DNA from: Promineifilum sp.
GTDB taxonomy: Bacteria > Chloroflexota > Anaerolineae > Promineifilales > Promineifilaceae
DNA length: 64,000 nucleotides
NCBI GenBank assembly: GCA_017983515.1
Contig: JAGOBF010000015.1
Location: 29,059-93,058, forward strand
Direction of reading: 5' to 3'
This document shows, in pieces, positions 29,972 through 38,715 of the stretch; position 1 is the stretch's first letter; every line of letters begins with the position of its first letter. A model generated the notes under the pieces. That model was not told the DNA's origin. It saw nothing but the letters and a program-made list of their open reading frames with translations, and did not search any database. The position numbers were made by a program, and so were the translations under genes.

Positions 29972-30712
29972 ATGGCTATAAATTTGGGTGCTTTGGCCGG
30001 CTTTCTGACATTGTTTCTGCTTTACCAGATCGCGGAAGCGAATGGGCTGGATATGCTGCACATTCCCCGCAAACCGCTCTCGACCTTTCTGCTGTTTATC
30101 GGGGTGATCCTGGCCGCCGCTCTTGTTGCTTATGTACAAGGGGCCGATGGGTTGGCGGCCTATGGCCTGGGGCTGGGCACGGGGTGGTGGCAATATTATC
30201 TGGCGGGCGTGCTGCTGGGAGTTGTGGTGCAGGGCGTTTTGGAGTGGGTGGGGCTGTCATTTGGAATCAGAAGCGTTTCGGACTTCCGCTTTAGTCCGAC
30301 CAGCTTGGCCAGGGGTTTCATCTGGATTCTCTTCGCCAACTTTCCGGCGGCGGCGGCCGAAGACCTGATCACTCGCGGGTATCCCTTCCGCTATATGCAG
30401 GCTGCGCCGCTGGTGGTCTTCATGGTTTTTTCCAGCTTCCTCTACGTGATAAATCACACGCTCAGGCTGGCAACCAAACCTGTTACCGATTGGTACCATC
30501 TGCCGTTTACCGGATTGACGCTGGCCTATGCGCTGGCCCAAACGCATTCGCTGTGGTTTGTCATTGGGCTGCACCAATCAGGCAACGTGATCTATTACTT
30601 GATGCGGCAAATGATGAAAGTGGAGAATACCGAGAATGTTCGCCGGCGAATTGCCTATGGCATCGCTTCGGAACTGGTGCTTTTGGCGATCGTCATTCTT
30701 GTCGTTCATTGA
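29972..30712 (+). CDS. CPBP-family intramembrane metalloprotease (CAAX-like)
   Basis: A 246-residue integral membrane protein with about eight hydrophobic segments. The first CPBP motif appears as AEDLITRGYPFR, where the usual EExxxR has become ED. The second motif, a His followed by an aromatic/small pattern, is FVIGLHQSGN. CPBP proteases cleave membrane substrates or process peptides. The Glu-to-Asp change at the second position may alter or retain activity. The ATG at 29972 was chosen because the longer frame runs through the promoter. Confidence 0.8.
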   Translation: MAINLGALAGFLTLFLLYQIAEANGLDMLHIPRKPLSTFLLFIGVILAAALVAYVQGADGLAAYGLGLGTGWWQYYLAGVLLGVVVQGVLEWVGLSFGIRSVSDFRFSPTSLARGFIWILFANFPAAAAEDLITRGYPFRYMQAAPLVVFMVFSSFLYVINHTLRLATKPVTDWYHLPFTGLTLAYALAQTHSLWFVIGLHQSGNVIYYLMRQMMKVENTENVRRRIAYGIASELVLLAIVILVVH

Positions 30713-30803
30713 AAAGCAGAGGCATTCTAATGTCCGTAGTCCGCCAGTTGAGTTGTATTCCTCGGAGCGAACGCCTGCCGGCCGGCGGCGTTGAAGCGCC
30801 CGG

Positions 30804-31388
30804 CTACGAAACAGCGGATGACTTTGCCTTTTCCCATTCGGGCCGCAAGAGGCCATAGAGGTACATGTCATGGCGGCGGCCGTCGCGCTCCAGGTGCTCG
30901 CGATAGGTGCCCTCGCGGACAAAGCCCAGTCGCTCGTAGAGGGCGATGGCCTGGTCGTTGTAGCTGAAGACGGTCAGGCAGACGCGGTAGAGGTTTAACT
31001 CGTTGAAGGCGAAGGCCAGCGCCAGTTGCATGGCCTCGCGGCCGTAGCCCAGACCTCGATAGCGGGCGTCGCCTATGCCGATGCTGACGAACGTGGTGCG
31101 GTGGGCCCAGGCCACGCCGTCCAGCTCCAGCAGGCCGATCAGGTCGTCATCTGCCTCCGAGGCGGAATCGTTAACCAGGCGGACGGCGAAGAGAAAAGCG
31201 TCGTCGCCGGCCCGGCCGAGGTCGAAGCGGCGGCTGATCTGGTCGTCGTTGCGGGGCATGGCCGGGGCAGTGTTGTAGAGGCGCATGAAGTCGGGGTCAC
31301 CCCACCAGCGGGTGATGGCGGTCATGTCGGCCGAGGTCACCGCCGTAAGCCGTACTTTTTCGCCGCGCAGGAGGTTAGGTGCTATCAT
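30804..31388 (-). CDS. GNAT N-acetyltransferase (RimJ/RimL-like)
   Basis: A 194-residue acetyl-CoA-dependent acetyltransferase. The acetyl-CoA pyrophosphate loop is RYRGLGYGREAMQL, followed by NLYRVCLTVFSYNDQAIALYERLGFVREGTYREH, the classic RimJ/RimL C-terminal pattern (shown here in shortened form as FSYNDQAIALYERLGF). GGAGAG precedes the ATG. The substrate (protein N-terminus or small molecule) is unknown. The gene is divergent from the aminotransferase. Confidence 0.9.
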   Translation of the reverse strand: MIAPNLLRGEKVRLTAVTSADMTAITRWWGDPDFMRLYNTAPAMPRNDDQISRRFDLGRAGDDAFLFAVRLVNDSASEADDDLIGLLELDGVAWAHRTTFVSIGIGDARYRGLGYGREAMQLALAFAFNELNLYRVCLTVFSYNDQAIALYERLGFVREGTYREHLERDGRRHDMYLYGLLRPEWEKAKSSAVS

Positions 31389-31412
31389 GATGTCTCTCCG
31401 AGACCTCTTGCT

Positions 31413-31454
31413 CCCAGACCTCAGAGGTCATTCGGAAGACCTCTAGGGTCTGGG
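31413..31454. repeat. AGACCTC-family palindrome in a divergent promoter region
   Basis: An inverted repeat with cccagacctc and agggtctggg outer arms around an inner ggtc/gacc hairpin. It lies between two divergent starts, so it cannot be a normal terminator of either gene. It is related to the palindromes at 28164 and 36602. Confidence 0.7.
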
Positions 31455-31470
31455 GGGACCGAGGACAATC

Positions 31471-32625
31471 ATGAGTATAGACACCTTCGCCATCAACGAC
31501 AATCACCGCCTGAACCTGCCGACACTGGACATGCCGCCGCGCATTTTGCTGGGGGCCGGGCCGTCGAACAGCCACCCGCGCGTCTTCGCGGCCATGATCG
31601 CTCCCACGGTGGGCCACCTCGATCCGACCTTCATCCGGGTTATGGACGAGGTCGGCGAACTGCTGCGCTACGCCTGGCAGACGGACAACCCTTACACCAT
31701 CGCTATCAGCGGCACGGGCAGCGCGGGCATGGAGGCGGCCTTTGCCAACGTGGTGGAGCCGGGCGATCGGGTGCTGGTGGCGGTCAATGGCTACTTCGGC
31801 CGGCGCATGGTCGACATGGCCGGGCGCTATGGGGGCGACGTGCGTTGCCTGGAGGCCGAGTGGGGCCGGGCGTTCAGCTTCGAAGAGATCGAGCAGGGGC
31901 TGGAGATTCACCGGCCGCAAGTGCTGGCGCTGGTGCAGGCCGAGACGTCGACTGGCGTGGGGCAGCCGCTGGACGGGCTGGCCGAGCTGTGCCGCGCCCA
32001 CGACTGCCTGCTGCTGGTCGATACGGTGACCAGCCTGGGCGGCGCGCCGCTTTTCGTCGATGCCTGGGGCATCGACATCGCCTACAGCGGCTCGCAGAAG
32101 TGTCTGAGCGCGCCGTCGGGGCTGTCGCCGCTCACCTTTGGGCCGCGGGCGCTGGACAAGATCGCCAACCGCCGCACGCCCATCGCCAACTGGTATATGA
32201 ACGCCAATCTGCTGGGCACCTATTGGGCTGGATCGCCGCGGGCCTATCACCACACCGCCCCGATGCACCTGTTCTACGCCCTGCGCGAGGGGCTGCGGCT
32301 GGTGGCCGAGGAGGGGCTGGCCGCACGCTGGGCGCGCCATCAGACGATAGCCGAGACGCTGTGGGCCGGGCTGGAGGGGCTGGGGCTATCGCCCTATGTG
32401 GCGCGGGAAATCCGGCTGCCCAGCCTGACGACGGTACGCGTGCCCGACGGGGTGGACGCGGCGGCCGTGTCGCGGCGGCTGCTGGCGGAGTACAACATCG
32501 AGATCGCCGGCGGTCTGGGGGAGCTGGCGGGCAAGGTGTGGCGGGTGGGTCACATGGGCTATAACGCGCGCCGGGAGACGGTGGCGGTGCTGCTGCGGGC
32601 GTTGGGGGAGGTGTTGGGGCGGTAG
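31471..32625 (+). CDS. Class V aminotransferase (alanine-glyoxylate/serine-pyruvate type)
   Basis: A 384-residue PLP enzyme of fold type I. The start [17 protein letters not shown] and [16 protein letters not shown] bind PLP phosphate. The Schiff-base Lys is in [13 protein letters not shown] (near 209), and the conserved C-terminal [10 protein letters not shown] binds the substrate carboxylate. Members convert alanine or serine plus glyoxylate; the exact pair is not determined. It is the last normal gene before the direct-repeat-flanked island. Confidence 0.92.
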   Translation: MSIDTFAINDNHRLNLPTLDMPPRILLGAGPSNSHPRVFAAMIAPTVGHLDPTFIRVMDEVGELLRYAWQTDNPYTIAISGTGSAGMEAAFANVVEPGDRVLVAVNGYFGRRMVDMAGRYGGDVRCLEAEWGRAFSFEEIEQGLEIHRPQVLALVQAETSTGVGQPLDGLAELCRAHDCLLLVDTVTSLGGAPLFVDAWGIDIAYSGSQKCLSAPSGLSPLTFGPRALDKIANRRTPIANWYMNANLLGTYWAGSPRAYHHTAPMHLFYALREGLRLVAEEGLAARWARHQTIAETLWAGLEGLGLSPYVAREIRLPSLTTVRVPDGVDAAAVSRRLLAEYNIEIAGGLGELAGKVWRVGHMGYNARRETVAVLLRALGEVLGR

Positions 32626-32675
32626 ACAAGCGCGATAGGGGTAACTGTCGACCCTGTCGCAAAGCATGAGCGCTG

Positions 32676-32736
32676 GGCTGCGCCCGGTGCTTCCTGTGGT
32701 GTGTTTGTCTCGGTCAGCTACGAGATTAATTGCTTA
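32676..32736. repeat. Left ~62 bp direct repeat of the accessory island
   Basis: Starts GGCTGCGCCC and contains TTTGTCTCGGTCAGC and GATTAAT. It matches 36479-36541 at about 53 of 62 positions with one gap. The pair brackets the DUF262/nuclease genes. Confidence 0.75.
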
Positions 32737-32815
32737 TTCGATCACGTACAACGTGTCCTGTCAATCAATATGTTCGCTGGAGAAAATTCCATTCCGCTGG
32801 TGGTAAGGATCAAAC

Positions 32816-34666
32816 ATGGAAGCAGGAAAACACAATATTAAGGAACTATTCCAGAAAGACGTCCGCTACGTCATCCCTACCTTCCAGCGCCCCTACGTCT
32901 GGAATCAGGAAAAGCAATGGGAGCCGCTTTGGGATGATGTGCGCAATATCGCCGAAGAGTATGCCGAAAAGTTAGCCGAAGAGGGCAGCCACGCCGACGC
33001 CGAAGCGAAAGCGGGAACCCACTTCCTGGGGGCTATCGTGCTGCAACAGGAGCACACGCCTACGGCCGAGATCGATCGCCGCAACGTCATTGACGGCCAG
33101 CAGCGTATGACGACGCTGCAGATCCTTCTCGACGCCGCTCAGGAAGTGTTGGAGGAGGAGGGGTTCGAAAGGGAAGCGAAGCGGCTGGGAAAATTGGTGC
33201 TCAACGACGAAGATTTCGCCGAAGGAGATGTTCGCTTCAAGCTATGGCCCACGTCCGGTGATCAGGGCGCGTTTCGGGCGGCCATGACCAACGGGAATGC
33301 GACCACCGAATTTGCGACATCCCTGATCGTACAGGCCCACGAATTCTTTACTTTCCAGATTCGGGAATGGCTAAAGAGCGCGGAACTGCGGATGCGGGCC
33401 CAATTGGCCGAGGCGCTACACACCGCGCTGATCGGGCTGCTCATCCTGGTAGTCATCGACCTGAAATCCGGCGACGATGCCTATGTTATATTCGAGACGC
33501 TGAACGCCCGGGGAACTCCCCTGCTGGCATCCGATTTGGTCAAAAATTTCATCCTACAGAGCGCCAGCGAGAAGGGCTACGATACGGATAATCTGCACAA
33601 AACCTATTGGGCAGAGTTTGAAAAAAAGTGGTGGCGCGAGGATGTCCAACAAGGGCGGATTACCCGGCCGCGGATCGACGTTTTCCTCAATTACTGGTTG
33701 ACTGCCCGACGGTTTGAAGAGGTCGCGTCCTACAACGTGTTTCCGCTCTTTAAAGATTACGTCGCGACTACTCTGGATAACAAGGATAAAAAGACAGACC
33801 TTACGGATATTGCCAGGGACATACATCACCACGGCGAGACCTACCGAAGGCTGGAAGAGACCAACGGCCACACGCCGGAAGAGCAAACATTTCTCTACCG
33901 CTGGCAGACGATGCAGGCGGGTGTTGTTACGCCATTGCTGCTGGAGCTTTTTTCGGCTGATGTCAGTCTATTGGCGCAGGGGAAAAGAGAGCGCGCCTTG
34001 CGGGCCCTGGAGAGTTTCCTGGTAAGAAGAACAGTGTGCCGGATGACGACCAAGGATTACAATCGACTGACCCAGGAACTCCTTTCTCGGCTAGCCGGGA
34101 AAATTGGTAATGCCGACGGAGTCATTGTTGAATTCCTGGCATCGCAAACTGCCGAGTCAAGAGAATGGCCAAGCAATGAGAAGGTGATTCAGGCAATGTT
34201 GGATCTACCGCTCTACCGGCTGTTAACCAGAGGGCGCATGCGGATGATTCTGGAGGGTGTGGAAGAAAAAATGCGAACCCCCAAGGCAGAAGAGCCCCAG
34301 GTTAAAAGAGGAAAATTGACTATTGAGCATATTCTGCCTCAGGAGTGGACAGCGCACTGGCCGCTGGAACCATTGGCCATGGCAGAAAACCCCGATGAAT
34401 ATCACCGTAGGTACGAGACGCGCGAGCGGATGAAGCACACGATCGGCAATCTCACACTGGTTAACAATAAGCTAAATCCAGCTCTCTCGAATACCCACTG
34501 GAAAGGCAAGCAAGAAGAACTGAACAAGCATAGTACGCTGTTTCTGAACAAAGATCTACTGGCGAAATGGAGCGCTGCGTCGTTTGAGGAGACGCAGATC
34601 AGGGAGCGCAGTCTGGAACTGGCAAATCTGGCAATTCAGGTATGGCCTGGGCCGGGGAAGTTGTGA
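32816..34666 (+). CDS. GmrSD-like DUF262/DUF1524 protein (putative type IV restriction/defence nuclease)
   Basis: A 616-residue single-chain protein. The DUF262 N-terminal domain has YVIPTFQRPYVWNQEKQW (about 20-37) and IDGQQRMTTLQILLD (about 91-105), the NTP-binding DGQQR motif. The DUF1524 C-terminus has LTIEHILPQEW (about 501-511) and HTIGNLTLVNNKLN, a His-Me finger (HNH-like) nuclease. This is the GmrSD/SspE-type architecture that attacks modified phage DNA. Base composition is clearly more AT-rich than its neighbours. The start has ggatcaaac before it; no strong SD. The gene is likely horizontally acquired. Confidence 0.9.
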   Translation: MEAGKHNIKELFQKDVRYVIPTFQRPYVWNQEKQWEPLWDDVRNIAEEYAEKLAEEGSHADAEAKAGTHFLGAIVLQQEHTPTAEIDRRNVIDGQQRMTTLQILLDAAQEVLEEEGFEREAKRLGKLVLNDEDFAEGDVRFKLWPTSGDQGAFRAAMTNGNATTEFATSLIVQAHEFFTFQIREWLKSAELRMRAQLAEALHTALIGLLILVVIDLKSGDDAYVIFETLNARGTPLLASDLVKNFILQSASEKGYDTDNLHKTYWAEFEKKWWREDVQQGRITRPRIDVFLNYWLTARRFEEVASYNVFPLFKDYVATTLDNKDKKTDLTDIARDIHHHGETYRRLEETNGHTPEEQTFLYRWQTMQAGVVTPLLLELFSADVSLLAQGKRERALRALESFLVRRTVCRMTTKDYNRLTQELLSRLAGKIGNADGVIVEFLASQTAESREWPSNEKVIQAMLDLPLYRLLTRGRMRMILEGVEEKMRTPKAEEPQVKRGKLTIEHILPQEWTAHWPLEPLAMAENPDEYHRRYETRERMKHTIGNLTLVNNKLNPALSNTHWKGKQEELNKHSTLFLNKDLLAKWSAASFEETQIRERSLELANLAIQVWPGPGKL

Positions 34667-34737
34667 GCTCGGCAAGCGATCAATGATAACCTCTGGTATC
34701 GGATGGAAAAGGAAATAGGTGGAGAGAAGAAGTTTGA

Positions 34738-35571
34738 ATGAGTAACATCCACGGTAATAAGCAATATGAGCAGCGGGCGCGGTTGATTCTCCCGATTCTC
34801 GTTCGGCAGGCCCAGGCCGGACAGACGATCACCTACATGGGGCTGAGTCGGGAAACGGGAATTCATCAACGCGGATTCTCCTATCCCCTGGGGACAGTGG
34901 CCGAGGCGCTTCAGGATTTGAGCAAGCAATGGGGCGAGCCAATTCCCGCGCTAACCAGCATGGTCATCTACGCGACCACCGGCGTGCCTGGCCCAGGTTT
35001 TGGCTGGGCTGTCACTGACATGGACGGTTATAAAGACATGCGCGCGTGGGAGCAAAAGACAGTGGCCAATAAGGCCCGCGAAGAATGCTTCCATTACGAC
35101 ATGTGGCCGGCCGTCCTCCACGCGCTGAGGCTGAAGCCGCTGGAGCCGGCCGTTCCCCCGGCGCTGGTTGATACTGCTCGTGGTAAAGGCGGCGAAGGCG
35201 AAGCCCACCGCCGCCTGAAGGAGTACGTCGCCGCCCACCCGGAGGTCGTTGGCCACGCGGATTGGAAGGTAAGGGGCCGCACCGAGTACCACTTGCCCTC
35301 ATCCGACGCTATCGACGTGCTGTTCCAGACACCCTGGACGTGGCTAGCGGTCGAAGTGAAGGCCGCTAACGCCGGGACGGCCGACATCCTGCGCGGCCTC
35401 TTCCAGTGCGTCAAGTATCAGGCCCTTCTGGAGGCCGAGGCCAGGGTAACCGACCGGCCGGTGGCGATTGCCAGCGTGCTTGTCCTGGAGGGCGCGCTGC
35501 CCAACGAGTTGGTCGCGGCGCATAACACGCTGGGTATCACAGTCTTCGAGGGCGTCAGTCCTGGTTCATGA
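34738..35571 (+). CDS. Putative PD-(D/E)xK nuclease with N-terminal winged-helix-like domain
   Basis: A 277-residue protein. The N-terminal 100 residues or so (TITYMGLSRETGIHQRGFSY, EALQDLSKQWG) resemble a DNA-binding helical domain found in restriction-related proteins. The C-terminal half shows GGEGEAHRRLKEYVAAHP (Glu near 153), SSDAIDVLFQ (Asp near 188-191) and WLAVEVKAANAG (ExK near 203-205). This is the order and spacing of a PD-(D/E)xK nuclease core. It starts 71 bases after the DUF262 gene and is likely in the same operon. Restriction or repair function is inferred. Confidence 0.75.
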   Translation: MSNIHGNKQYEQRARLILPILVRQAQAGQTITYMGLSRETGIHQRGFSYPLGTVAEALQDLSKQWGEPIPALTSMVIYATTGVPGPGFGWAVTDMDGYKDMRAWEQKTVANKAREECFHYDMWPAVLHALRLKPLEPAVPPALVDTARGKGGEGEAHRRLKEYVAAHPEVVGHADWKVRGRTEYHLPSSDAIDVLFQTPWTWLAVEVKAANAGTADILRGLFQCVKYQALLEAEARVTDRPVAIASVLVLEGALPNELVAAHNTLGITVFEGVSPGS

Positions 35572-35587
35572 CGAGGAGGGCAGGGCG

Positions 35588-36172
35588 ATGGCTTATTTCA
35601 CCATTCACCACACCACCGACGGCCGGCCATACATCATCGAGAAAAACTACGGCTACAAACTTGAAAGGGAAGGCAGCAGTTCCCACTGGACCTGGCACAT
35701 CACCCGCGATGGTGTCGAATACCTGGCCAGGAATAACGTCATCCGGCCGGGCCAACTGCCCACCTATATCAATGATGATGAACTGGAGGATCTGAAAGCC
35801 TACAAAATGCTTACCCGGGTCAACGGCGAGCGCATCGGCAATCAAGGTCTTTATCCTTCCGACGATCCGGCGTGGCAGCGACGCATGGCTGAGCAGGAAT
35901 CGAGCGCGGGGGGCCAAAACAATCCAACGTACCGAAAAAAGAAACCCCCCCAAACAAAAACAGCCGCAGAAAAACCCGTGGTGATCCGCATCGGCCCGGA
36001 GTATGGCACAAGTTCTAAGCCTTCTTCCAAAAAAGCCGCGGCCGAGAAAGGTAGTGATCAAACCCGGCCGGCTCGCCAGTCGAAACCAAAAGTGGTCAAG
36101 ATTGAACCAGACCCTGAGGAGCAGCCGGCGGGGTTCTGGGCTTCTCTGCGATCTATATTCGGCAAGCGATAG
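35588..36172 (+). CDS. Unknown protein with Lys/Pro-rich C-terminal tail
   Basis: A 194-residue protein. The first 105 residues look globular (YFTIHHTTDGRPYIIEKNYG). Residues about 115-180 are low complexity (KKKPPQTKTAAEKPVV, SSKPSSKKAAAEKG) and highly basic, ending in GFWASLRSIFGKR. GAGGAGGG lies before the ATG and the previous stop is 17 bases away, so it is cotranslated with the nuclease. The family is not recognised. A membrane- or nucleic-acid-contacting tail is possible. It is the third gene of the island. Confidence 0.65.
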   Translation: MAYFTIHHTTDGRPYIIEKNYGYKLEREGSSSHWTWHITRDGVEYLARNNVIRPGQLPTYINDDELEDLKAYKMLTRVNGERIGNQGLYPSDDPAWQRRMAEQESSAGGQNNPTYRKKKPPQTKTAAEKPVVIRIGPEYGTSSKPSSKKAAAEKGSDQTRPARQSKPKVVKIEPDPEEQPAGFWASLRSIFGKR

Positions 36173-36177
36173 AAACA

Positions 36178-36466
36178 GTCGTGCTTCTGGCCCTCCTCTG
36201 CTCCGTACGCGCTCCGGCGGGCGTCTTGCCGGCCGTCCATGACCTGGCCCAGGCCTGGCGCCATAGCGACGTCGTCCTCATCAGCGGCTTCCACTCCCCA
36301 GTTGAGCAGGAAGCGTTCACTATCCTGCTGCGCGGGCCGGGTCGGCTGGTGTGGGCCCCCGCCCGCTCGAAGCCATGCGCTTTCGACCCGACGTGCGCGC
36401 CGCGCTGGATGCGGGCCGGTTGACGATTAAGACCCCGTTTGACGAGAACGTAAGGCGGCCTACATT
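36178..36466 (+). pseudogene. Broken DprA/SMF-like gene fragment
   Basis: Frame 1 from 36181 reads VLLALLCSVRAPAGVL and then DVVLISGFHSPVEQEAFTIL, like the Rossmann region of small DprA/SMF-family proteins. At about 36370 the coding sense jumps to another frame, reading MRFRPDVRAALDAGRL and TPFDENVRRPT. The sequence then ends 13 bases before the right direct repeat. A frameshift plus a missing C-terminus mark it as a remnant. The break coincides with the island edge. Confidence 0.6.
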
Positions 36467-36478
36467 CCTGTCACTATC

Positions 36479-36541
36479 GGCTGCGCCCTTGTGCTTCCCG
36501 TGGTGTATTTGTCTCGGTCAGCGACAAGATTAATAGCTTTT
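36479..36541. repeat. Right ~62 bp direct repeat of the accessory island
   Basis: Counterpart of 32676-32736 in the same orientation. It sits between the DprA-like remnant and the dnaX promoter. Confidence 0.75.
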
Positions 36542-36559
36542 AGCGGCCGTTCATCCGGC

Positions 36560-36588
36560 TTGTGCCGGCCTTCCATCAGTGCTAAACT
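36560..36588 (+). promoter_or_regulatory. dnaX promoter
   Basis: TTGTGC (36560-36565) and TAAACT (36583-36588), 17 bases apart, with TG at the extended -10 position. About 60 bases before the dnaX ATG. Confidence 0.45.
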
Positions 36589-36601
36589 TGGCACAGATCG
36601 T

Positions 36602-36637
36602 CAGACCTCACAGGTCTTCCGAGACCTCTGGGGGCTG
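36602..36637. repeat. AGACCTC-family palindrome in the dnaX leader
   Basis: An imperfect hairpin, cagacctcacaggtc against gacctctgggggctg, lying between the predicted promoter and the dnaX ATG, so it would be transcribed in the 5' leader. Third member of the family. Confidence 0.6.
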
Positions 36638-36647
36638 AGGGAAGCTT

Positions 36648-38240
36648 ATGTCACAAGCCCTCTATCGCAAATGGCGACCGGCCCGGTTTGACCAGGTCAT
36701 CGGCCAGGAACACGTCACCCACACGCTGCAAGCCGGCGTCGCTGTCGGGCGCGTGGGCCACGCCTACCTGTTCTGCGGCCCGCGGGGCACGGGCAAGACC
36801 ACGATGGCCCGCCTGCTGGCCAAGGCCGTCAACTGCGCCGCCGACGATCCGGCCGACCGCCCCGATGACAATTGTCCCATTTGTTTGGCCGTTAACGAAG
36901 CCCGCTTCCTGGACCTGATTGAGATCGACGCCGCCAGCAATACCGGCGTCGACGACATCCGCAACCTGCGTGACAAGGTCAACTTCGCCCCCAGCCAGGG
37001 CCGCTACAAGGTTTACATCATCGACGAAGTCCACATGCTTTCCACGGCCGCCTTCAACGCCTTGCTGAAGACGCTTGAAGAGCCGCCGGCCCACGCCATC
37101 TTCGTCCTGGCCACCACCGAAGAGCACAAAGTTCCGCTGACCATCAAATCCCGCTGCCAGCAGTTCAACTTTCGCCTGCTGACTACGCCGGAGATCGCCG
37201 GCCGCCTCAACTGGCTGGCCGCGCAGGAAGGCCTGGCCATCGAACCAGCGGCGGTGGACCTCATCTCCCGGCAGGGCGCGGGCAGCATGCGCGACGCCGA
37301 AAGCCTGCTCGACCAGCTGGTCGTCGCCCCCGATGATCTCATCACGCTGGAACAAGCCCAGCTTGTGTTGGGCACGGCCGCCGATGCCACCGTAGTCGCC
37401 CTGACCGACGCCTGGCTCGACGGTGACAGCGCCCGTGGCCTGGTCACCATCCACGATGCCCTCAGCGCCGGCGCCGACCCGCGCCAGTTCTGCCGCCAGA
37501 TGGTGGCCCATCTGCGACAATTGCTGCTGCTGCAAGCCGCCGGCAATCTGGCGATCGAGGGGCCGCCGGAGCGCCGGGCCGGACTGCTGGCCCAGGCCCA
37601 ACGCGCCCCCCGCCGCGCTCTCATCGACGCCGTGCGCCGCTTCCAGGAAGCGGCCCTGCAACCCACCGGCAGCTGGCAGCCCCAGCTGCCCCTCGAGCTA
37701 GCCTTTATGGAGCTGCTGCCCGACGCGCCGATGGCCGGACAAGGGATCGGAATGAGGGATCAGGGACGAGGAATGAGTGCTGAAGTCCACTCGACGGCCG
37801 ACCACGCTCCGGCGGTCACCGAGCAGGCTCCGCTAACCACCCCTCGTACTGCCCAGCCCGCCCGCCCGCCGTCTGCCCGGCCCTCCGCTTCCCCTGCGCC
37901 CTCCGCTCCCCTGACCGTCGCTGCCATCGCCGGGATGTGGCCGGAGATGACCCAGCGCGTTGGCCGCCATATGAAGAACCTGCCCGCGCTATTGACCATG
38001 TGCAAGCCGCTGGCGATTGAGGGCCACACCATTGTGCTCGGCTTCGACTATCCACTGCTCCAGGATAAATTCGACAAAACGGCCGGCGCGCTCGAATTGG
38101 TAACCGACACCTTTCGCGCCCTGGGCGCTACCGACAGCGCCGTGCGCACCGTCACCACCTCCGACTACCCCGTCCCTATCCCCCGCGAAGAGTTCCAGGC
38201 CCTGGCAGACGAACTCGGCGGCGTTGTCAGGGAGGAGTGA
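36648..38240 (+). CDS. dnaX: DNA polymerase III subunit gamma/tau
   Basis: A 530-residue clamp-loader ATPase. It starts SQALYRKWRPARFDQVIGQE, has Walker A GPRGTGKTTM (near 44), zinc-ligand Cys (NC...CPIC, 63-80) and Walker B IDEVHMLS, with the SRC sensor in IKSRCQQFNF. A Pro/Ala-rich linker at about 365-425 precedes a short tau-like C-terminal domain. Part of the linker (37742-37776) is encoded by the gagtgaggaatgag-like repeat and reads GQGIGMRDQGRGMSAE. The dnaX-ybaB-recR order is a classic recombination/replication cluster. Confidence 0.95.
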   Translation: MSQALYRKWRPARFDQVIGQEHVTHTLQAGVAVGRVGHAYLFCGPRGTGKTTMARLLAKAVNCAADDPADRPDDNCPICLAVNEARFLDLIEIDAASNTGVDDIRNLRDKVNFAPSQGRYKVYIIDEVHMLSTAAFNALLKTLEEPPAHAIFVLATTEEHKVPLTIKSRCQQFNFRLLTTPEIAGRLNWLAAQEGLAIEPAAVDLISRQGAGSMRDAESLLDQLVVAPDDLITLEQAQLVLGTAADATVVALTDAWLDGDSARGLVTIHDALSAGADPRQFCRQMVAHLRQLLLLQAAGNLAIEGPPERRAGLLAQAQRAPRRALIDAVRRFQEAALQPTGSWQPQLPLELAFMELLPDAPMAGQGIGMRDQGRGMSAEVHSTADHAPAVTEQAPLTTPRTAQPARPPSARPSASPAPSAPLTVAAIAGMWPEMTQRVGRHMKNLPALLTMCKPLAIEGHTIVLGFDYPLLQDKFDKTAGALELVTDTFRALGATDSAVRTVTTSDYPVPIPREEFQALADELGGVVREE

Positions 38241-38338
38241 GGAGATATGAGAGTGAGGAGTGAGCAGTTAACGGCTGCCGCCCACTGTCCATCGAATAGT
38301 GGATACTGAATCCTATTCACGACTCCCCTAGAGGAACC

Positions 38339-38710
38339 ATGACCAAACGATCTTTCCACAATAAAACCAAGAAGAAGACCGCCTCGCCCAACGACATGCT
38401 GGGCCAGGTTCAGAAAATGCAACAGGATATGGCTACCGCCCAGGCCGCGCTGGAGAGCGAAACCGTCAGCGTCACCGCCGGCGGGGGGGCCATCACCGTC
38501 GTGATCACCGGCCACCAGCGCCTTCAGAGTATCGCCATCAACCCCGAACTGCTCGACCCGGAAGAAGCCGACTTCCTGCAAGATATGCTCGTCGCCGGCG
38601 TCAACGCCGCCATTGAGCAATCGCAGGCCCTGGCCGCCCAGCGTATGGAAGGCATCACCGGTGGCATCGGCGGCATGGATGGGCTGCTCGGCGGCCTGGG
38701 GCTGGGCTGA
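38339..38710 (+). CDS. YbaB/EbfC nucleoid-associated protein
   Basis: A 123-residue protein of the YbaB/EbfC family that binds DNA as a dimer. Helix MLGQVQKMQQDMATAQAALE is followed by the beta region VSVTAGGGAITVVITGHQRL and INPELLDPEEADFLQDMLVA. A basic N-terminal extension (KRSFHNKTKKKT) and a Gly/Met-rich tail are present. It lies between dnaX and recR, with recR starting 5 bases after its stop. Confidence 0.92.
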   Translation: MTKRSFHNKTKKKTASPNDMLGQVQKMQQDMATAQAALESETVSVTAGGGAITVVITGHQRLQSIAINPELLDPEEADFLQDMLVAGVNAAIEQSQALAAQRMEGITGGIGGMDGLLGGLGLG

Positions 38711-38715
38711 TACTC

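Noticed and set aside
28164..36637. CRISPR repeats
   Set aside because: The palindromic copies are kilobases apart with genes between them and are not identical; no spacer array exists.
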